Assembly: GCA_045649105.1 (NCBI GenBank)
Contig: JAZRPG010000017.1
Location: 1 to 64,000 of the forward strand
Direction: 5' to 3'
Length of the DNA: 64,000 nt
DNA from: JAZRPG01 sp045649105
GTDB taxonomy: Bacteria; Bacillota; Clostridia; Oscillospirales; JAAYXM01
The notes beneath the pieces were generated by a model. That model was given only the letters and a program-made list of their open reading frames with translations. It made no database searches and had not been told where the DNA came from. Both the position numbers and the translations under genes were made by a program. This document shows, piece after piece, positions 1 to 6,729 of the stretch (positions are counted from its first letter, which is position 1; every line of letters begins with the position of its first letter).

Positions 1-2
1 TT

Positions 3-146
3 GCCGTTCTTGAAGCGCGGCGGCACATCGCATGGTACCTGCGCGGTGTGCGCGGCGGAAATTTCTATAAAACGCGCATTACGGGAATAACGACGCTTAA
101 AGAGCTTTCATTCTTAATTGCAGAAATGTGCCACACGCTTAAGTAA
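3..146 (+). CDS. tRNA-dihydrouridine synthase, C-terminal fragment
   Basis: The only open frame from the window edge to the TAA stop gives the last 47 residues of a protein. It carries the pattern RRHIAWYLRGVRGG followed by a short helical tail ending EMCHTLK. This resembles the C-terminal helical domain of DusB-type tRNA-dihydrouridine synthases (usual pattern E-R-K/R-H-x-x-W-Y-x-x-G), which reduce uridines in the tRNA D-loop using FMN. The catalytic barrel lies before the window, so the assignment rests on this tail alone. The stop codon sits inside the loop of a terminator, so the gene ends its transcript. Confidence 0.7.
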   Translation, partial: AVLEARRHIAWYLRGVRGGNFYKTRITGITTLKELSFLIAEMCHTLK

Positions 147-167
147 ACGCGGTGGCACATTTTTTAT
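126..167 (+). terminator. Rho-independent terminator overlapping the dus stop codon
   Basis: ATGTGCCAC (126-134) pairs with GTGGCACAT (152-160), followed directly by a run of T. The stop codon at 144-146 lies in the loop. The convergent repressor gene ends just beyond it. Confidence 0.85.
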
Positions 168-175
168 TTGAAATT

Positions 176-772
176 CTAAAGCCGTGCCCGCAGCTCAGTA
201 ACTCTGCCGAGCACCTTTATTTTTGTTTTCTGAAGCTCCTGCGCCGAAAAGAACATCGGCGCATACTGCGGATTAAGCGACACGAGCGATATCCCGTCCT
301 TATGCTTGTAAAACTTCTTGCATGTCGCGTCCTCGTTACCTACAAGCACGATGGCAATCTCTCCGTTGTTCACAACATCCTGCCGCCGCACAATTACGAT
401 ATCGCCCTCTTTCATGCGCGGCTCCATGCTGTCACCGCGAATCTGCAACGCAAAATACTCTCCGTGACGGCGCATCTCCGCAGATATATCTTCATATCCG
501 ATAATATCCTCAACCGCAGTAATCGGAACCCCTGCCTGAACGCGGCCAAGCACGGGAATCGTAAGTCCGCCCGTAGCCGTAAGCCCTCCTGCGAGGATAT
601 CTATCCCGACGCCGAAAATATCCGCAAGCTTTAAAAGCGTCCCGTACTCGGGATTGTTTTTGCCGCTCTCCCACATAGCCACCGTAGACTGGCCCACGCC
701 AAGCCTTCTCCCAAGCTCCGCCTGCGAAAAACCGTTCTTCTCACGCTGTCTCTTAATCTCCCGCGCAATCAT
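176..772 (-). CDS. LexA/cI-like repressor: XRE helix-turn-helix plus S24 peptidase
   Basis: A 198-residue DNA-binding repressor able to cleave itself. The N-terminal XRE helix-turn-helix (about residues 5-60) contains FSQAELGRRLGVGQSTVAMW. The C-terminal S24 (LexA/UmuD-like) domain has the Ala-Gly cleavage pair in GRVQAGVP (A80-G81), the catalytic serine in RGDSMEP (S115) and a lysine in ATCKKF (K152). All parts needed for RecA-stimulated autocleavage are therefore present, as in lambda cI. A GTG 18 bases upstream keeps the frame open, but the ATG at 772 is chosen because AAGGTG lies about 10 bases before it. The gene is divergent from the small ORFs at 927-1915, and palindromes overlap both promoters, so it probably represses them and itself. 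No phage structural or integrase genes are nearby. Confidence 0.88.
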   Translation of the reverse strand: MIAREIKRQREKNGFSQAELGRRLGVGQSTVAMWESGKNNPEYGTLLKLADIFGVGIDILAGGLTATGGLTIPVLGRVQAGVPITAVEDIIGYEDISAEMRRHGEYFALQIRGDSMEPRMKEGDIVIVRRQDVVNNGEIAIVLVGNEDATCKKFYKHKDGISLVSLNPQYAPMFFSAQELQKTKIKVLGRVTELRARL

Positions 773-793
773 GCAATCACACCTTATCACATA

Positions 794-832
794 ATATGAT
801 TATATCATATCATTTAATATGCTGATTTGCAA
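794..832 (-). promoter_or_regulatory. Repressor promoter with overlapping operator
   Basis: Read leftward, TTGCAA (827-832), 17 bases and TATGAT (804-809) form a sigma-A promoter for the repressor. The inverted repeat ATATGAT-TAT-ATCATAT (794-810) covers the -10 box. This is the layout expected for negative autoregulation. Binding is inferred, not shown. Confidence 0.6.
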
Positions 833-872
833 GCAATTTTTTATTTTTTTAGAAAAATAATCATTTTAAATG

Positions 873-918
873 TTGACAGAAAATCGCTTTTGTGTTAGTA
901 TATCATCACAAATGATAT
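873..918 (+). promoter_or_regulatory. Divergent promoter with operator over -10 and start site
   Basis: TTGACA (873-878), a 17-base spacer and TAGTAT (896-901) make a strong sigma-A promoter for the rightward genes. The inverted repeat ATATCAT-CACAA-ATGATAT (900-918) runs from the -10 box over the start site. It shares the ATATCAT half-site with the repeat near the repressor promoter. This fits a repressor-controlled promoter that opens after SOS-type cleavage of the repressor. Confidence 0.65.
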
Positions 919-926
919 AGGAGGTC

Positions 927-1151
927 TTTACAACAAAAACATATTTTCAGTCAGGCGAGCACAACACAGAGAGTTTTCTCAAGGAGCACGACAGCATCAC
1001 GGAGCCGCGCTACAGATGTCCCGTGTGCGGAGCGGAGCTCGACGGGGGCGACACTGTCGCCAAGGACATTGACGGGGATGCGGTTGGTTGCATATACTGC
1101 ATTCGGTATTATGAAATTTGGGAGAAAGACGTAAATGAAAACATCATCTAA
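927..1151 (+). pseudogene. Small zinc-ribbon protein ORF lacking a usable start codon
   Basis: The frame is open from the stop at 918-920 to TAA at 1149-1151. It encodes CPVCGAEL and, 23 residues later, CIYC, a CxxC...CxxC zinc ribbon of the kind common in small phage and plasmid proteins. AGGAGG lies at 919-924 behind a strong promoter. However, the following codons are TTT ACA ACA AAA ACA TAT, with no ATG, GTG, TTG or CTG before the zinc ribbon. Either a point mutation or small indel removed the start, a rare start is used (ATC at 996 is possible), or the sequence has an error. It overlaps the next gene by 17 bases, as in a translationally coupled operon. Function is unknown. Confidence 0.5.
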
Positions 1152-1518
1152 AGAAATCGAGAACGCCATAAACAAAATTTTAGGCATTTCAGAGCAGACA
1201 AAACTCTCAGATGCGCCAAAAAAGCGAGGGAGAAAAAAGCTTCCGAAACAGAAAATATGGTCGCTTGACTTTTACGATCCGCAGCAGAGCATAACATACG
1301 CGCTCATATCCATCTGCATCAAGGAGGACTTTGACCAGAGCCTTGAGCAGCTTGCAATGCGCCTGAGCATATGGAAATCGCGTCCGCTCCGCGAATGCAT
1401 GCGCGTTCTGCGCAGACTGAAAAAAGCAGGCAAGCTCGGGTACTACGACGAATGCCGCGTATTCCGCACCTGGAACGGAGAGGAGAAAGGCTATGGACTG
1501 GAAAGCATGTGCGGTTGA
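1135..1518 (+). CDS. Basic protein of unknown function
   Basis: 127 residues, not assigned to a family. The N-terminal third has a strongly basic patch, KKRGRKKLPKQK (about residues 29-40), resembling an AT-hook. The remainder is predicted helical, with a winged-helix-like stretch (about residues 60-110) including MRVLRRLKKAGKLGYY. A DNA-binding role is plausible but inferred. It overlaps the zinc-ribbon ORF upstream and the sigma-like gene downstream (26 bases), so all three probably share one transcript from the repressor-controlled promoter. Confidence 0.7.
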   Translation: MKTSSKEIENAINKILGISEQTKLSDAPKKRGRKKLPKQKIWSLDFYDPQQSITYALISICIKEDFDQSLEQLAMRLSIWKSRPLRECMRVLRRLKKAGKLGYYDECRVFRTWNGEEKGYGLESMCG

Positions 1519-1915
1519 CGACCTCCGCCGTTACAACCTCCTGAAAGAGGGGATAAAAAACTGCCGCGAGAGAATTTCCATTGCAAAGGGGATTGCAGCA
1601 TCGGGGAGAAGCTCTCTCGGAAAGAATCCAAGGCGCCGTACCGACACAAAGATTGTTGACGCCATCGTTGAGGTTGAGCGGCTGAAGCAGAACATAAAGT
1701 TTGCAGAATCACTTATCCGTCTGATAGACCGCGGACTTTCCGCTTTGACAGAGACAGAGAGGAAGGTTCTGAAGGAATTTTATATGTCCCCTGACCCTGC
1801 CAATATACGAAAGGTAAAAGAGCTTCTCGGCTATGAGCGCAGCTCTATATACCGTTTCCGCGACATGTGCCTTTTAAAATTCACACTCGCAATGTACGGC
1901 GCGGAATCACTTTAA
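1493..1915 (+). CDS. Sigma-70 region 4-like regulator, phage ArpU/RinA type
   Basis: 140 residues. The C-terminal half reads LTETERKVLKEFYM, then a gap, then VKELLGYERSSIYRFRDMCLLKF, which matches the helix-turn-helix logic of sigma-70 region 4. The N-terminal half is a charged helix with conserved-looking Lys/Arg. Proteins of this size and shape in Firmicute prophages (ArpU, RinA and related families) switch on late genes; here no late genes follow. It is the last gene of the module and ends in a strong terminator. The start overlaps the preceding gene. The family call is from pattern only. Confidence 0.68.
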   Translation: MDWKACAVDDLRRYNLLKEGIKNCRERISIAKGIAASGRSSLGKNPRRRTDTKIVDAIVEVERLKQNIKFAESLIRLIDRGLSALTETERKVLKEFYMSPDPANIRKVKELLGYERSSIYRFRDMCLLKFTLAMYGAESL

Positions 1916-1955
1916 ACAGCAGAACGGGGTGTCCCGTTCTGCTGTTTTCTTTATT
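1915..1955 (+). terminator. Strong terminator of the repressor-controlled operon
   Basis: The 14-base arm AACAGCAGAACGGG (1915-1928) pairs perfectly across a GTGT loop with 1933-1946, followed by a T-rich tract. It closes the phage-like module and separates it from the hydrogenase maturation operon. Confidence 0.92.
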
Positions 1956-2021
1956 TTTGATTTCAATTCGTATTATAATATATTAATATTACTTAAAGTA
2001 TATTTTTATATGCGCCAAAAC

Positions 2022-2050
2022 TTGACTTTCGGGCGGTTATGTATTATTCT
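2022..2050 (+). promoter_or_regulatory. Promoter of the hydrogenase maturation operon
   Basis: TTGACT (2022-2027), 17 bases and TATTCT (2045-2050) predict a start near 2057. The resulting 5' leader is about 130 bases long and contains the alternative RNA structures described next. Confidence 0.65.
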
Positions 2051-2056
2051 AATAGT

Positions 2057-2175
2057 GTACTGACACAGAAGATTTCAGGTCTGACGTGAAAGGCAGATAT
2101 ATAAAAAATCCGCAGGTGAAGATAACCTTGCGGCACTTGTTGCTCTGCCTTTACGGTAGGGCGTTTTCTTTTTCA
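2057..2175 (+). promoter_or_regulatory. Structured leader with alternative antiterminator and terminator, riboswitch-like
   Basis: Two incompatible RNA folds share the segment 2141-2155. Fold A: CGT(g)AAAGGCAG (2085-2096) pairs with CTGCCTTTACG (2145-2155) and encloses a hairpin, CCGCAGGT (2110-2117) with ACC(t)TGCGG (2125-2133). Fold B: TGCTCTGCC (2141-2149) pairs with GGTAGGGCG (2155-2163) over a five-base loop and is followed by TTTTCTTTTT, an intrinsic terminator. Forming A destroys B. This is the architecture of a transcription-attenuating riboswitch or protein-dependent attenuator. It does not match any riboswitch class I could recall. The RBS AGGAGG follows at 2175-2180. The ligand is unknown. 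Confidence 0.62.
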
Positions 2176-2188
2176 GGAGGTGTTTTAA

Positions 2189-2440
2189 TTGGACGACAAG
2201 CGCGTTGCGCTCATCGGAATAATAGTCGAAAATTACGACAGTGCAGAGGGCATAAACACAATACTTCACGAGTTCGGCGCATATATAATCGGACGCATGG
2301 GCCTTCCCTATCCGAAGCGCGGAATTTCCATAATAAGCGTTGCACTTGATGCGCCTGACAACATTATAAGCTCGATTGCCGGAAAGCTCGGCATGCTACC
2401 CGGCGTCAGCACAAAAACCATCTACTCCAAAAAATCATAA
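2189..2440 (+). CDS. TM1266-family putative iron-only hydrogenase system regulator
   Basis: 83 residues, starting at TTG behind a good RBS (AGGAGG at 2175-2180). The sequence has the pattern of the TM1266 family: VALIGIIVENYDSAEGIN, then IIGRMGLPYPKRGISIIS, then a final LGMLPGVSTKTIYS. Members have an ACT/NikR-like ferredoxin fold and are found with HydE, HydG and HydF, so they are annotated as hydrogenase-system regulators; the biochemical role is not established. Here it is the first gene of the hydE-hydG-hydF operon, directly behind the structured leader. That position is consistent with a regulatory or sensing task. Confidence 0.88.
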   Translation: MDDKRVALIGIIVENYDSAEGINTILHEFGAYIIGRMGLPYPKRGISIISVALDAPDNIISSIAGKLGMLPGVSTKTIYSKKS

Positions 2441-2458
2441 CAGAGGAGGGAAAGTGCC

Positions 2459-3490
2459 GTGTTTGCAAGAAAAAATCTCCTCGACAAAAAGCATCTTATA
2501 AGCCTAATTTCCGAGATGCCCGAAAGTGAAACTCTTTTTTCCCTTGCGCGAAAGGCGCGCGATTCCGTTTACGGAAATGTAGTGTTCATGCGCGGGCTTA
2601 TCGAAATTTCAAACTATTGCAAAAACGACTGCTTCTACTGCGGAATACGGAAGAGCAACCGCAACTGCTCCAGATACCGCCTTACCAAGGACGAGATACT
2701 CGCCTGCTGCCGCACAGGGTATCCTCTCGGATTCCGCACCTTCGTCCTGCAGGGCGGCGAGGACTTATCCTACACAACGCATGACATATGCGACATTGTT
2801 TCATCAATAAAACAGGAATTTCCCGACTGTGCTGTTACGCTCTCTGTCGGCGAAAAGAGTGACGAAGAGTACCGCGCGTATTTTACAGCAGGAGCAGACA
2901 GATATCTCCTGCGTCACGAAACGGCGACAGATTCGCACTACCGCAGGCTGCACCCGAACTCACTTTCTCCCCAAAACAGAAAACGCTGCCTTTACACATT
3001 AAAGGAAATAGGATACCAGGTCGGGTGCGGATTCATGGTCGGCTCCCCGTTCCAGACGGCAGAAAACCTCGCAGATGACCTCTTGTTTATTGCTGATTTC
3101 GCGCCGCAGATGATAGGCATAGGCCCATTCATTCCGCACAAGGACACGCCGTTTGCAGACTTCTCCGCAGGAAGCCTCAAAAGCACGCTTTATATGCTTG
3201 CGCTCTCACGCCTTATCTGCCCGACTGCGCTCCTCCCTGCAACGACTGCGCTCGGGACGATTGACCCGTCGGGACGCGAAAAAGGCATACTTGCAGGGGC
3301 AAATGTCGTGATGCCGAATCTTTCGCCGCCCGATTTGCGCTCGAAATACACTCTGTATAATAACAAGCTGCACACAGGCGCAGAATCCTCTGAGCATATT
3401 GCTGAGCTCAGGCGCCGCATAGAAAGCACGGGTTGCCGCCTCGCAATCTCCCGCGGTGACCATAAAAGCACGACAGCTTTAAATCAATAA
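2459..3490 (+). CDS. hydE: [FeFe] hydrogenase H-cluster maturase HydE, radical SAM
   Basis: 343 residues. HydE is a radical S-adenosylmethionine enzyme that helps build the dithiomethylamine-bridged di-iron unit of the H-cluster from a HydG-made iron-cysteine complex. The radical SAM motif CxxxCxxC is seen as YCKNDCFYCG (C54, C58, C61), and VLQGGEDL continues the SAM-binding barrel. VGSPFQTAENL and GPFIPHKDTPF are typical of HydE and BioB-like relatives. Length is normal for the family (about 340-360). The start is GTG at 2459, with GAGGAGGG about 9 bases before it. It lies between the TM1266 regulator and hydG. Confidence 0.95.
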   Translation: MFARKNLLDKKHLISLISEMPESETLFSLARKARDSVYGNVVFMRGLIEISNYCKNDCFYCGIRKSNRNCSRYRLTKDEILACCRTGYPLGFRTFVLQGGEDLSYTTHDICDIVSSIKQEFPDCAVTLSVGEKSDEEYRAYFTAGADRYLLRHETATDSHYRRLHPNSLSPQNRKRCLYTLKEIGYQVGCGFMVGSPFQTAENLADDLLFIADFAPQMIGIGPFIPHKDTPFADFSAGSLKSTLYMLALSRLICPTALLPATTALGTIDPSGREKGILAGANVVMPNLSPPDLRSKYTLYNNKLHTGAESSEHIAELRRRIESTGCRLAISRGDHKSTTALNQ

Positions 3491-3549
3491 CACCAAAAAG
3501 GCGTAAAGGGCTTTTCCCCTGCGTCTTTTATGAAAGGAAGTTTTTTAAT

Positions 3550-4965
3550 ATGTACAATCCAAAATCCGCAAACGCCGCAGATTTTATAAACGATGAGGAG
3601 ATAAAGCTCGGCATCGCCTACGGCGAGGAAAACAAGAACAACCGCGAGCTTATAGACGAAATTCTCAAGAAGGCGCGCACGCTTGCAGGGCTTACTCCGC
3701 GTGAGGCAATGGTTCTTCTCCTCTGCGACGATGCCGATATCCGCCGCGAGATAGAGGCGCTTGCAATAGAGATAAAGGAGCGCATATACGGCAACAGAAT
3801 CGTCATGTTTGCCCCGCTGTATCTCTCAAACTACTGCGTCAACGAGTGCCGCTACTGCCCGTATCACCACTCAAACTGCCACATTGCGAGAAAGAAGCTC
3901 ACTCAGGAGCAGATTGCCGCCGAGGTCAACGCGCTCTGCGACATGGGACACAAGCGCCTCGCTCTCGAAACGGGCGAGGACCCGATAAACAGCCCGATAG
4001 AATATGTGCTTGAAAGCATAAAGACAATCTACGGAATAAAGCACAAGAACGGAAATATCCGCCGCGTGAATGTAAACATTGCCGCAACAACCGTTGAAAA
4101 CTACCGCCGCCTTAAGGAAGCGGGAATCGGAACATATATTCTCTTCCAGGAGACATACCACAAGCCGACCTATGAGTACCTGCACCCGAAGGGTCCGAAG
4201 CACAACTACGAATACCATACCGAGGCGATGGACCGCGCAATGCAGGGCGGGATAGACGATGTCGGAATCGGCGTTCTGTTCGGTCTTTACGAATACAAGT
4301 ACGATTTTTATGCACTTCTTATGCATGCAGTGCATCTTGAAGAAAGATTCGGCGTAGGTCCACATACGATAAGCGTTCCTCGCATACGCCCTGCCGACAA
4401 TGTCGACCTTTCCGAGTTCCCGAACGCTATCCCCGACGAGCTTTTTGAGCGCATCGTTTCCGTTCTCCGCATCGCCGTTCCGTATACGGGAATCATCATC
4501 TCAACGCGCGAATCAAAAAAGACGCGCGCCGAGGTGTTGCGGCTTGGCGTTTCGCAGATTAGCGGCGCATCATCGACAAGCGTCGGCGGATATGTCAACC
4601 GTGACGAGGACGAGAACACATCCCAGTTTGAAGTAAATGATACACGCACGCTTGACGAGGTCGTCGAATGGCTTTTAGAACTTGGGTATGTGCCGAGCTT
4701 CTGCACCGCATGCTACCGCGAAGGCCGCACGGGCGACAGGTTTATGAGCCTTGCAAAGTCCGGCCAGATTGGAAACATCTGCAGCGCAAACGCACTTATG
4801 ACGCTCAAGGAATATCTTGAGGACTATGCAGGCGCGCGTTCAAGGGAGCTTGGCGAGGCGGTTATCGCGCGCGAAACGGCGAAGATAAAGAACGACAAGG
4901 TTCGCAAAATCGTCGAGGAGCATCTCAGCGATATGAACCGCGGCGAACGCGATTTCAGATTTTAG
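3550..4965 (+). CDS. hydG: [FeFe] hydrogenase H-cluster maturase HydG, radical SAM tyrosine lyase
   Basis: 471 residues, full length. HydG cleaves tyrosine to p-cresol, CO and cyanide and delivers Fe(CO)2(CN) units for the H-cluster. The SAM-cluster motif is YCVNECRYC (C96, C100, C103). The C-terminal auxiliary-cluster motif CX2CX22C is exact: CTAC, then YREGRTGDRFM, ending GNIC. Both clusters should therefore be functional. ATG at 3550 follows GGAAG. The 59-base gap from hydE contains no strong terminator. It is related to ThiH, but the C-terminal cluster and the neighbours fix it as HydG. Confidence 0.96.
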   Translation: MYNPKSANAADFINDEEIKLGIAYGEENKNNRELIDEILKKARTLAGLTPREAMVLLLCDDADIRREIEALAIEIKERIYGNRIVMFAPLYLSNYCVNECRYCPYHHSNCHIARKKLTQEQIAAEVNALCDMGHKRLALETGEDPINSPIEYVLESIKTIYGIKHKNGNIRRVNVNIAATTVENYRRLKEAGIGTYILFQETYHKPTYEYLHPKGPKHNYEYHTEAMDRAMQGGIDDVGIGVLFGLYEYKYDFYALLMHAVHLEERFGVGPHTISVPRIRPADNVDLSEFPNAIPDELFERIVSVLRIAVPYTGIIISTRESKKTRAEVLRLGVSQISGASSTSVGGYVNRDEDENTSQFEVNDTRTLDEVVEWLLELGYVPSFCTACYREGRTGDRFMSLAKSGQIGNICSANALMTLKEYLEDYAGARSRELGEAVIARETAKIKNDKVRKIVEEHLSDMNRGERDFRF

Positions 4966-4981
4966 CGAAGGAGCTTTTTAT

Positions 4982-6151
4982 ATGAGCCTTAACAGTACAC
5001 CTCGCGGAGAAAGACTTCATATAGGCATTTTCGGCAAGCGGAACAGCGGCAAGTCGTCACTCCTTAATGCAATCTGCGGAAGAAGTGTTGCGCTTGTCTC
5101 CGATGTTGCCGGCACGACGACAGACCCCGTGTATAAAACTATGGAGCTTTTCCCCATCGGCCCGTGCGTATTTATCGACACCGCAGGGTATGACGATGTC
5201 GGAGAGCTCGGCGCGCTTCGCATAGAAAAGACGCGTGCCGCAATCGATGAGACAGATGTCGCAATCCTTGCAGTCGCAGGAGAGGCTGCGCCGGAAGACG
5301 AAAAGTACCTGAAGATATTTATGGATAAGAAAATTCCGTTTATCATCGTTTCCGCAATGTCGGACAGGTTTCCGGAAAATAAAACCGTCCTCGGGCACGA
5401 CGCAATCCCCGCAAGCGCAAAAACGGGCGACGGCATAGAGCGGATCCGCGCCGCAATCGCAGAAAAAATGCCCGAGGACTTCAACGCGCCGAAAATCGCC
5501 GCGCATCTCGCAGGCGAGGGTGACAGCGTCCTCCTCGTTATGCCGCAGGACATTCAGGCGCCAAAGGGACGCCTTATTCTGCCGCAGGTCCAGACCATCC
5601 GCGAGCTTCTTGACCTTAAGTGCGTCATAACATCTGTCACCGCTGACGGGATTGATGCCGCACTCGGCGCGATGAAAAATCCGCCGAAGCTTATAATTAC
5701 CGATTCACAGGTGTTCCGCACGGTTTTTGCAAAAAAGCCGCCTGAGAGCCTTCTCACATCCTTTTCAGTTCTCTTTGCACGATATAAGGGCGATATTGAT
5801 GAATTTATAAAAGGCGCGAATGCGATTAACACACTCACGGAGGAAAGCTCCGTTCTTATTGCAGAGGCGTGCGCGCATGCTCCGCAAAGCGAGGACATCG
5901 GCCGCGTAAAGCTCCCGCGACTGCTCCGCGCGGCAGTCGGGGAAAAGCTTAAAATAGATGTTGTGAGCGGTGCGGATTTTGACACCTCACTTGAAGGTCG
6001 TGATCTCATTATCCATTGCGGCGCATGCATGTATAACCGCCGCCATGTACTCTCGCGGATAGAAACGGCAAAGAGACTTAACATACCTATCACAAACTAC
6101 GGAATCGCCCTTGCCGCTTTAAACGGAATACTTGATAAAATTTCTTACTGA
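4982..6151 (+). CDS. hydF: [FeFe] hydrogenase maturation GTPase and scaffold HydF
   Basis: 389 residues. HydF carries the di-iron precursor to apo-hydrogenase. The N-terminal Era/TrmE-like GTPase domain has the P-loop GKRNSGKS (18-25), DVAGTTTDP and DTAGYDD. The C-terminal domain keeps the HydF iron-sulfur ligands: a CxH in EACAHAP and HCGAC near the end, about 50 residues apart as in the family. ATG at 4982 follows AAGGAG. It is the last gene of the operon, and a bidirectional terminator follows. The [FeFe] hydrogenase itself is not in the window. Confidence 0.95.
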   Translation: MSLNSTPRGERLHIGIFGKRNSGKSSLLNAICGRSVALVSDVAGTTTDPVYKTMELFPIGPCVFIDTAGYDDVGELGALRIEKTRAAIDETDVAILAVAGEAAPEDEKYLKIFMDKKIPFIIVSAMSDRFPENKTVLGHDAIPASAKTGDGIERIRAAIAEKMPEDFNAPKIAAHLAGEGDSVLLVMPQDIQAPKGRLILPQVQTIRELLDLKCVITSVTADGIDAALGAMKNPPKLIITDSQVFRTVFAKKPPESLLTSFSVLFARYKGDIDEFIKGANAINTLTEESSVLIAEACAHAPQSEDIGRVKLPRLLRAAVGEKLKIDVVSGADFDTSLEGRDLIIHCGACMYNRRHVLSRIETAKRLNIPITNYGIALAALNGILDKISY

Positions 6152-6170
6152 AAAATATTTTTCCGCACAA

Positions 6171-6205
6171 AAAACCGGCTGCAAAATTTGCAACCGGTTT
6201 TTTCT
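6171..6205. terminator. Bidirectional terminator between hydF and desulfoferrodoxin
   Basis: AAAACCGG and TGCAAA (6171-6185) pair with TTTGCA and CCGGTTTT (6187-6201), with one mismatch. There are T runs on both strands, so it can end both convergent transcripts. Confidence 0.88.
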
Positions 6206-6217
6206 CATAAATTTTTC

Positions 6218-6592
6218 CTATGCCTTCCACAGGCTGTGTATGTTGCAGTATGCATATACCGCCTCAACCTCGTCACCCTCGCAAAGCGCAAAGCAGACCT
6301 TCGGCTCATCGTCCGGAGTTAATTCCTTGCGCTGGTTGCCCTGCTTTGTCTTAATTGATACCCATTCGATATAGTGCTCAGGCTGCATCGGGTGCTCCAC
6401 TTCACCGACAGTTACATGAACGCAGTTCCCCTCTATATGGTATGCCGGCACATGCTTTTCAACCGAAGCATCAGTTGTTCCGGGGATAATTTCGTGCATT
6501 TTCTCGCCGCAACATACGACGGGTACTCCCTTATCCTTTACCATTGCAATAATATTTCCGCAATGCTTACAAATAAAAAAACGCTGCTCCAT
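6218..6592 (-). CDS. dfx: Desulfoferrodoxin (superoxide reductase)
   Basis: 124 residues. The enzyme reduces superoxide to hydrogen peroxide in anaerobes without making oxygen. The N-terminal desulforedoxin domain has four cysteines at C8, C11, C27 and C28 (CKHC...VVCCGE), binding centre I iron. The catalytic centre II ligands are present: E45, H47, H67 (VEHPM), H73, and C116 with H119 (YCNIH). It is therefore the two-centre class, not neelaredoxin. ATG at 6592 follows AGGAGG. It is a single-gene unit that protects oxygen-sensitive metalloenzymes such as the neighbouring maturases; the link is by location only. Confidence 0.95.
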   Translation of the reverse strand: MEQRFFICKHCGNIIAMVKDKGVPVVCCGEKMHEIIPGTTDASVEKHVPAYHIEGNCVHVTVGEVEHPMQPEHYIEWVSIKTKQGNQRKELTPDDEPKVCFALCEGDEVEAVYAYCNIHSLWKA

Positions 6593-6681
6593 TTCTTTTA
6601 CCTCCTGTTTTGTATTATAACTGCATAAACATCAAAAGATTCCGTCTTTTCCTATTATGCATCGGTTTTTATTTTAAAATC

Positions 6682-6711
6682 AATCCGCAAAGATATAATT
6701 CTTTGCGGATT
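6682..6711 (-). terminator. Terminator of the fucose isomerase gene
   Basis: AATCCGCAAAGA (6682-6693) pairs perfectly with 6700-6711 across TATAAT. The T tract after the stem is weak in the leftward direction. Confidence 0.65.
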
Positions 6712-6729
6712 GTAAGGCTTAATAAACTT

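Noticed and set aside
927..1151. Annotating the zinc-ribbon ORF as a normal gene with a TTT or ACA start
   Set aside because: Neither codon is a known start; the ORF is therefore listed as lacking a usable start.
176..1915. Complete prophage or integrative element
   Set aside because: No integrase, terminase, portal, replication gene or attachment-site repeat could be found on either side.
2086..2349. Forward ORF of 87 codons overlapping the leader and the TM1266 gene
   Set aside because: It has no RBS, shows no recognisable domain, and overlaps a well-supported gene and RNA structure.
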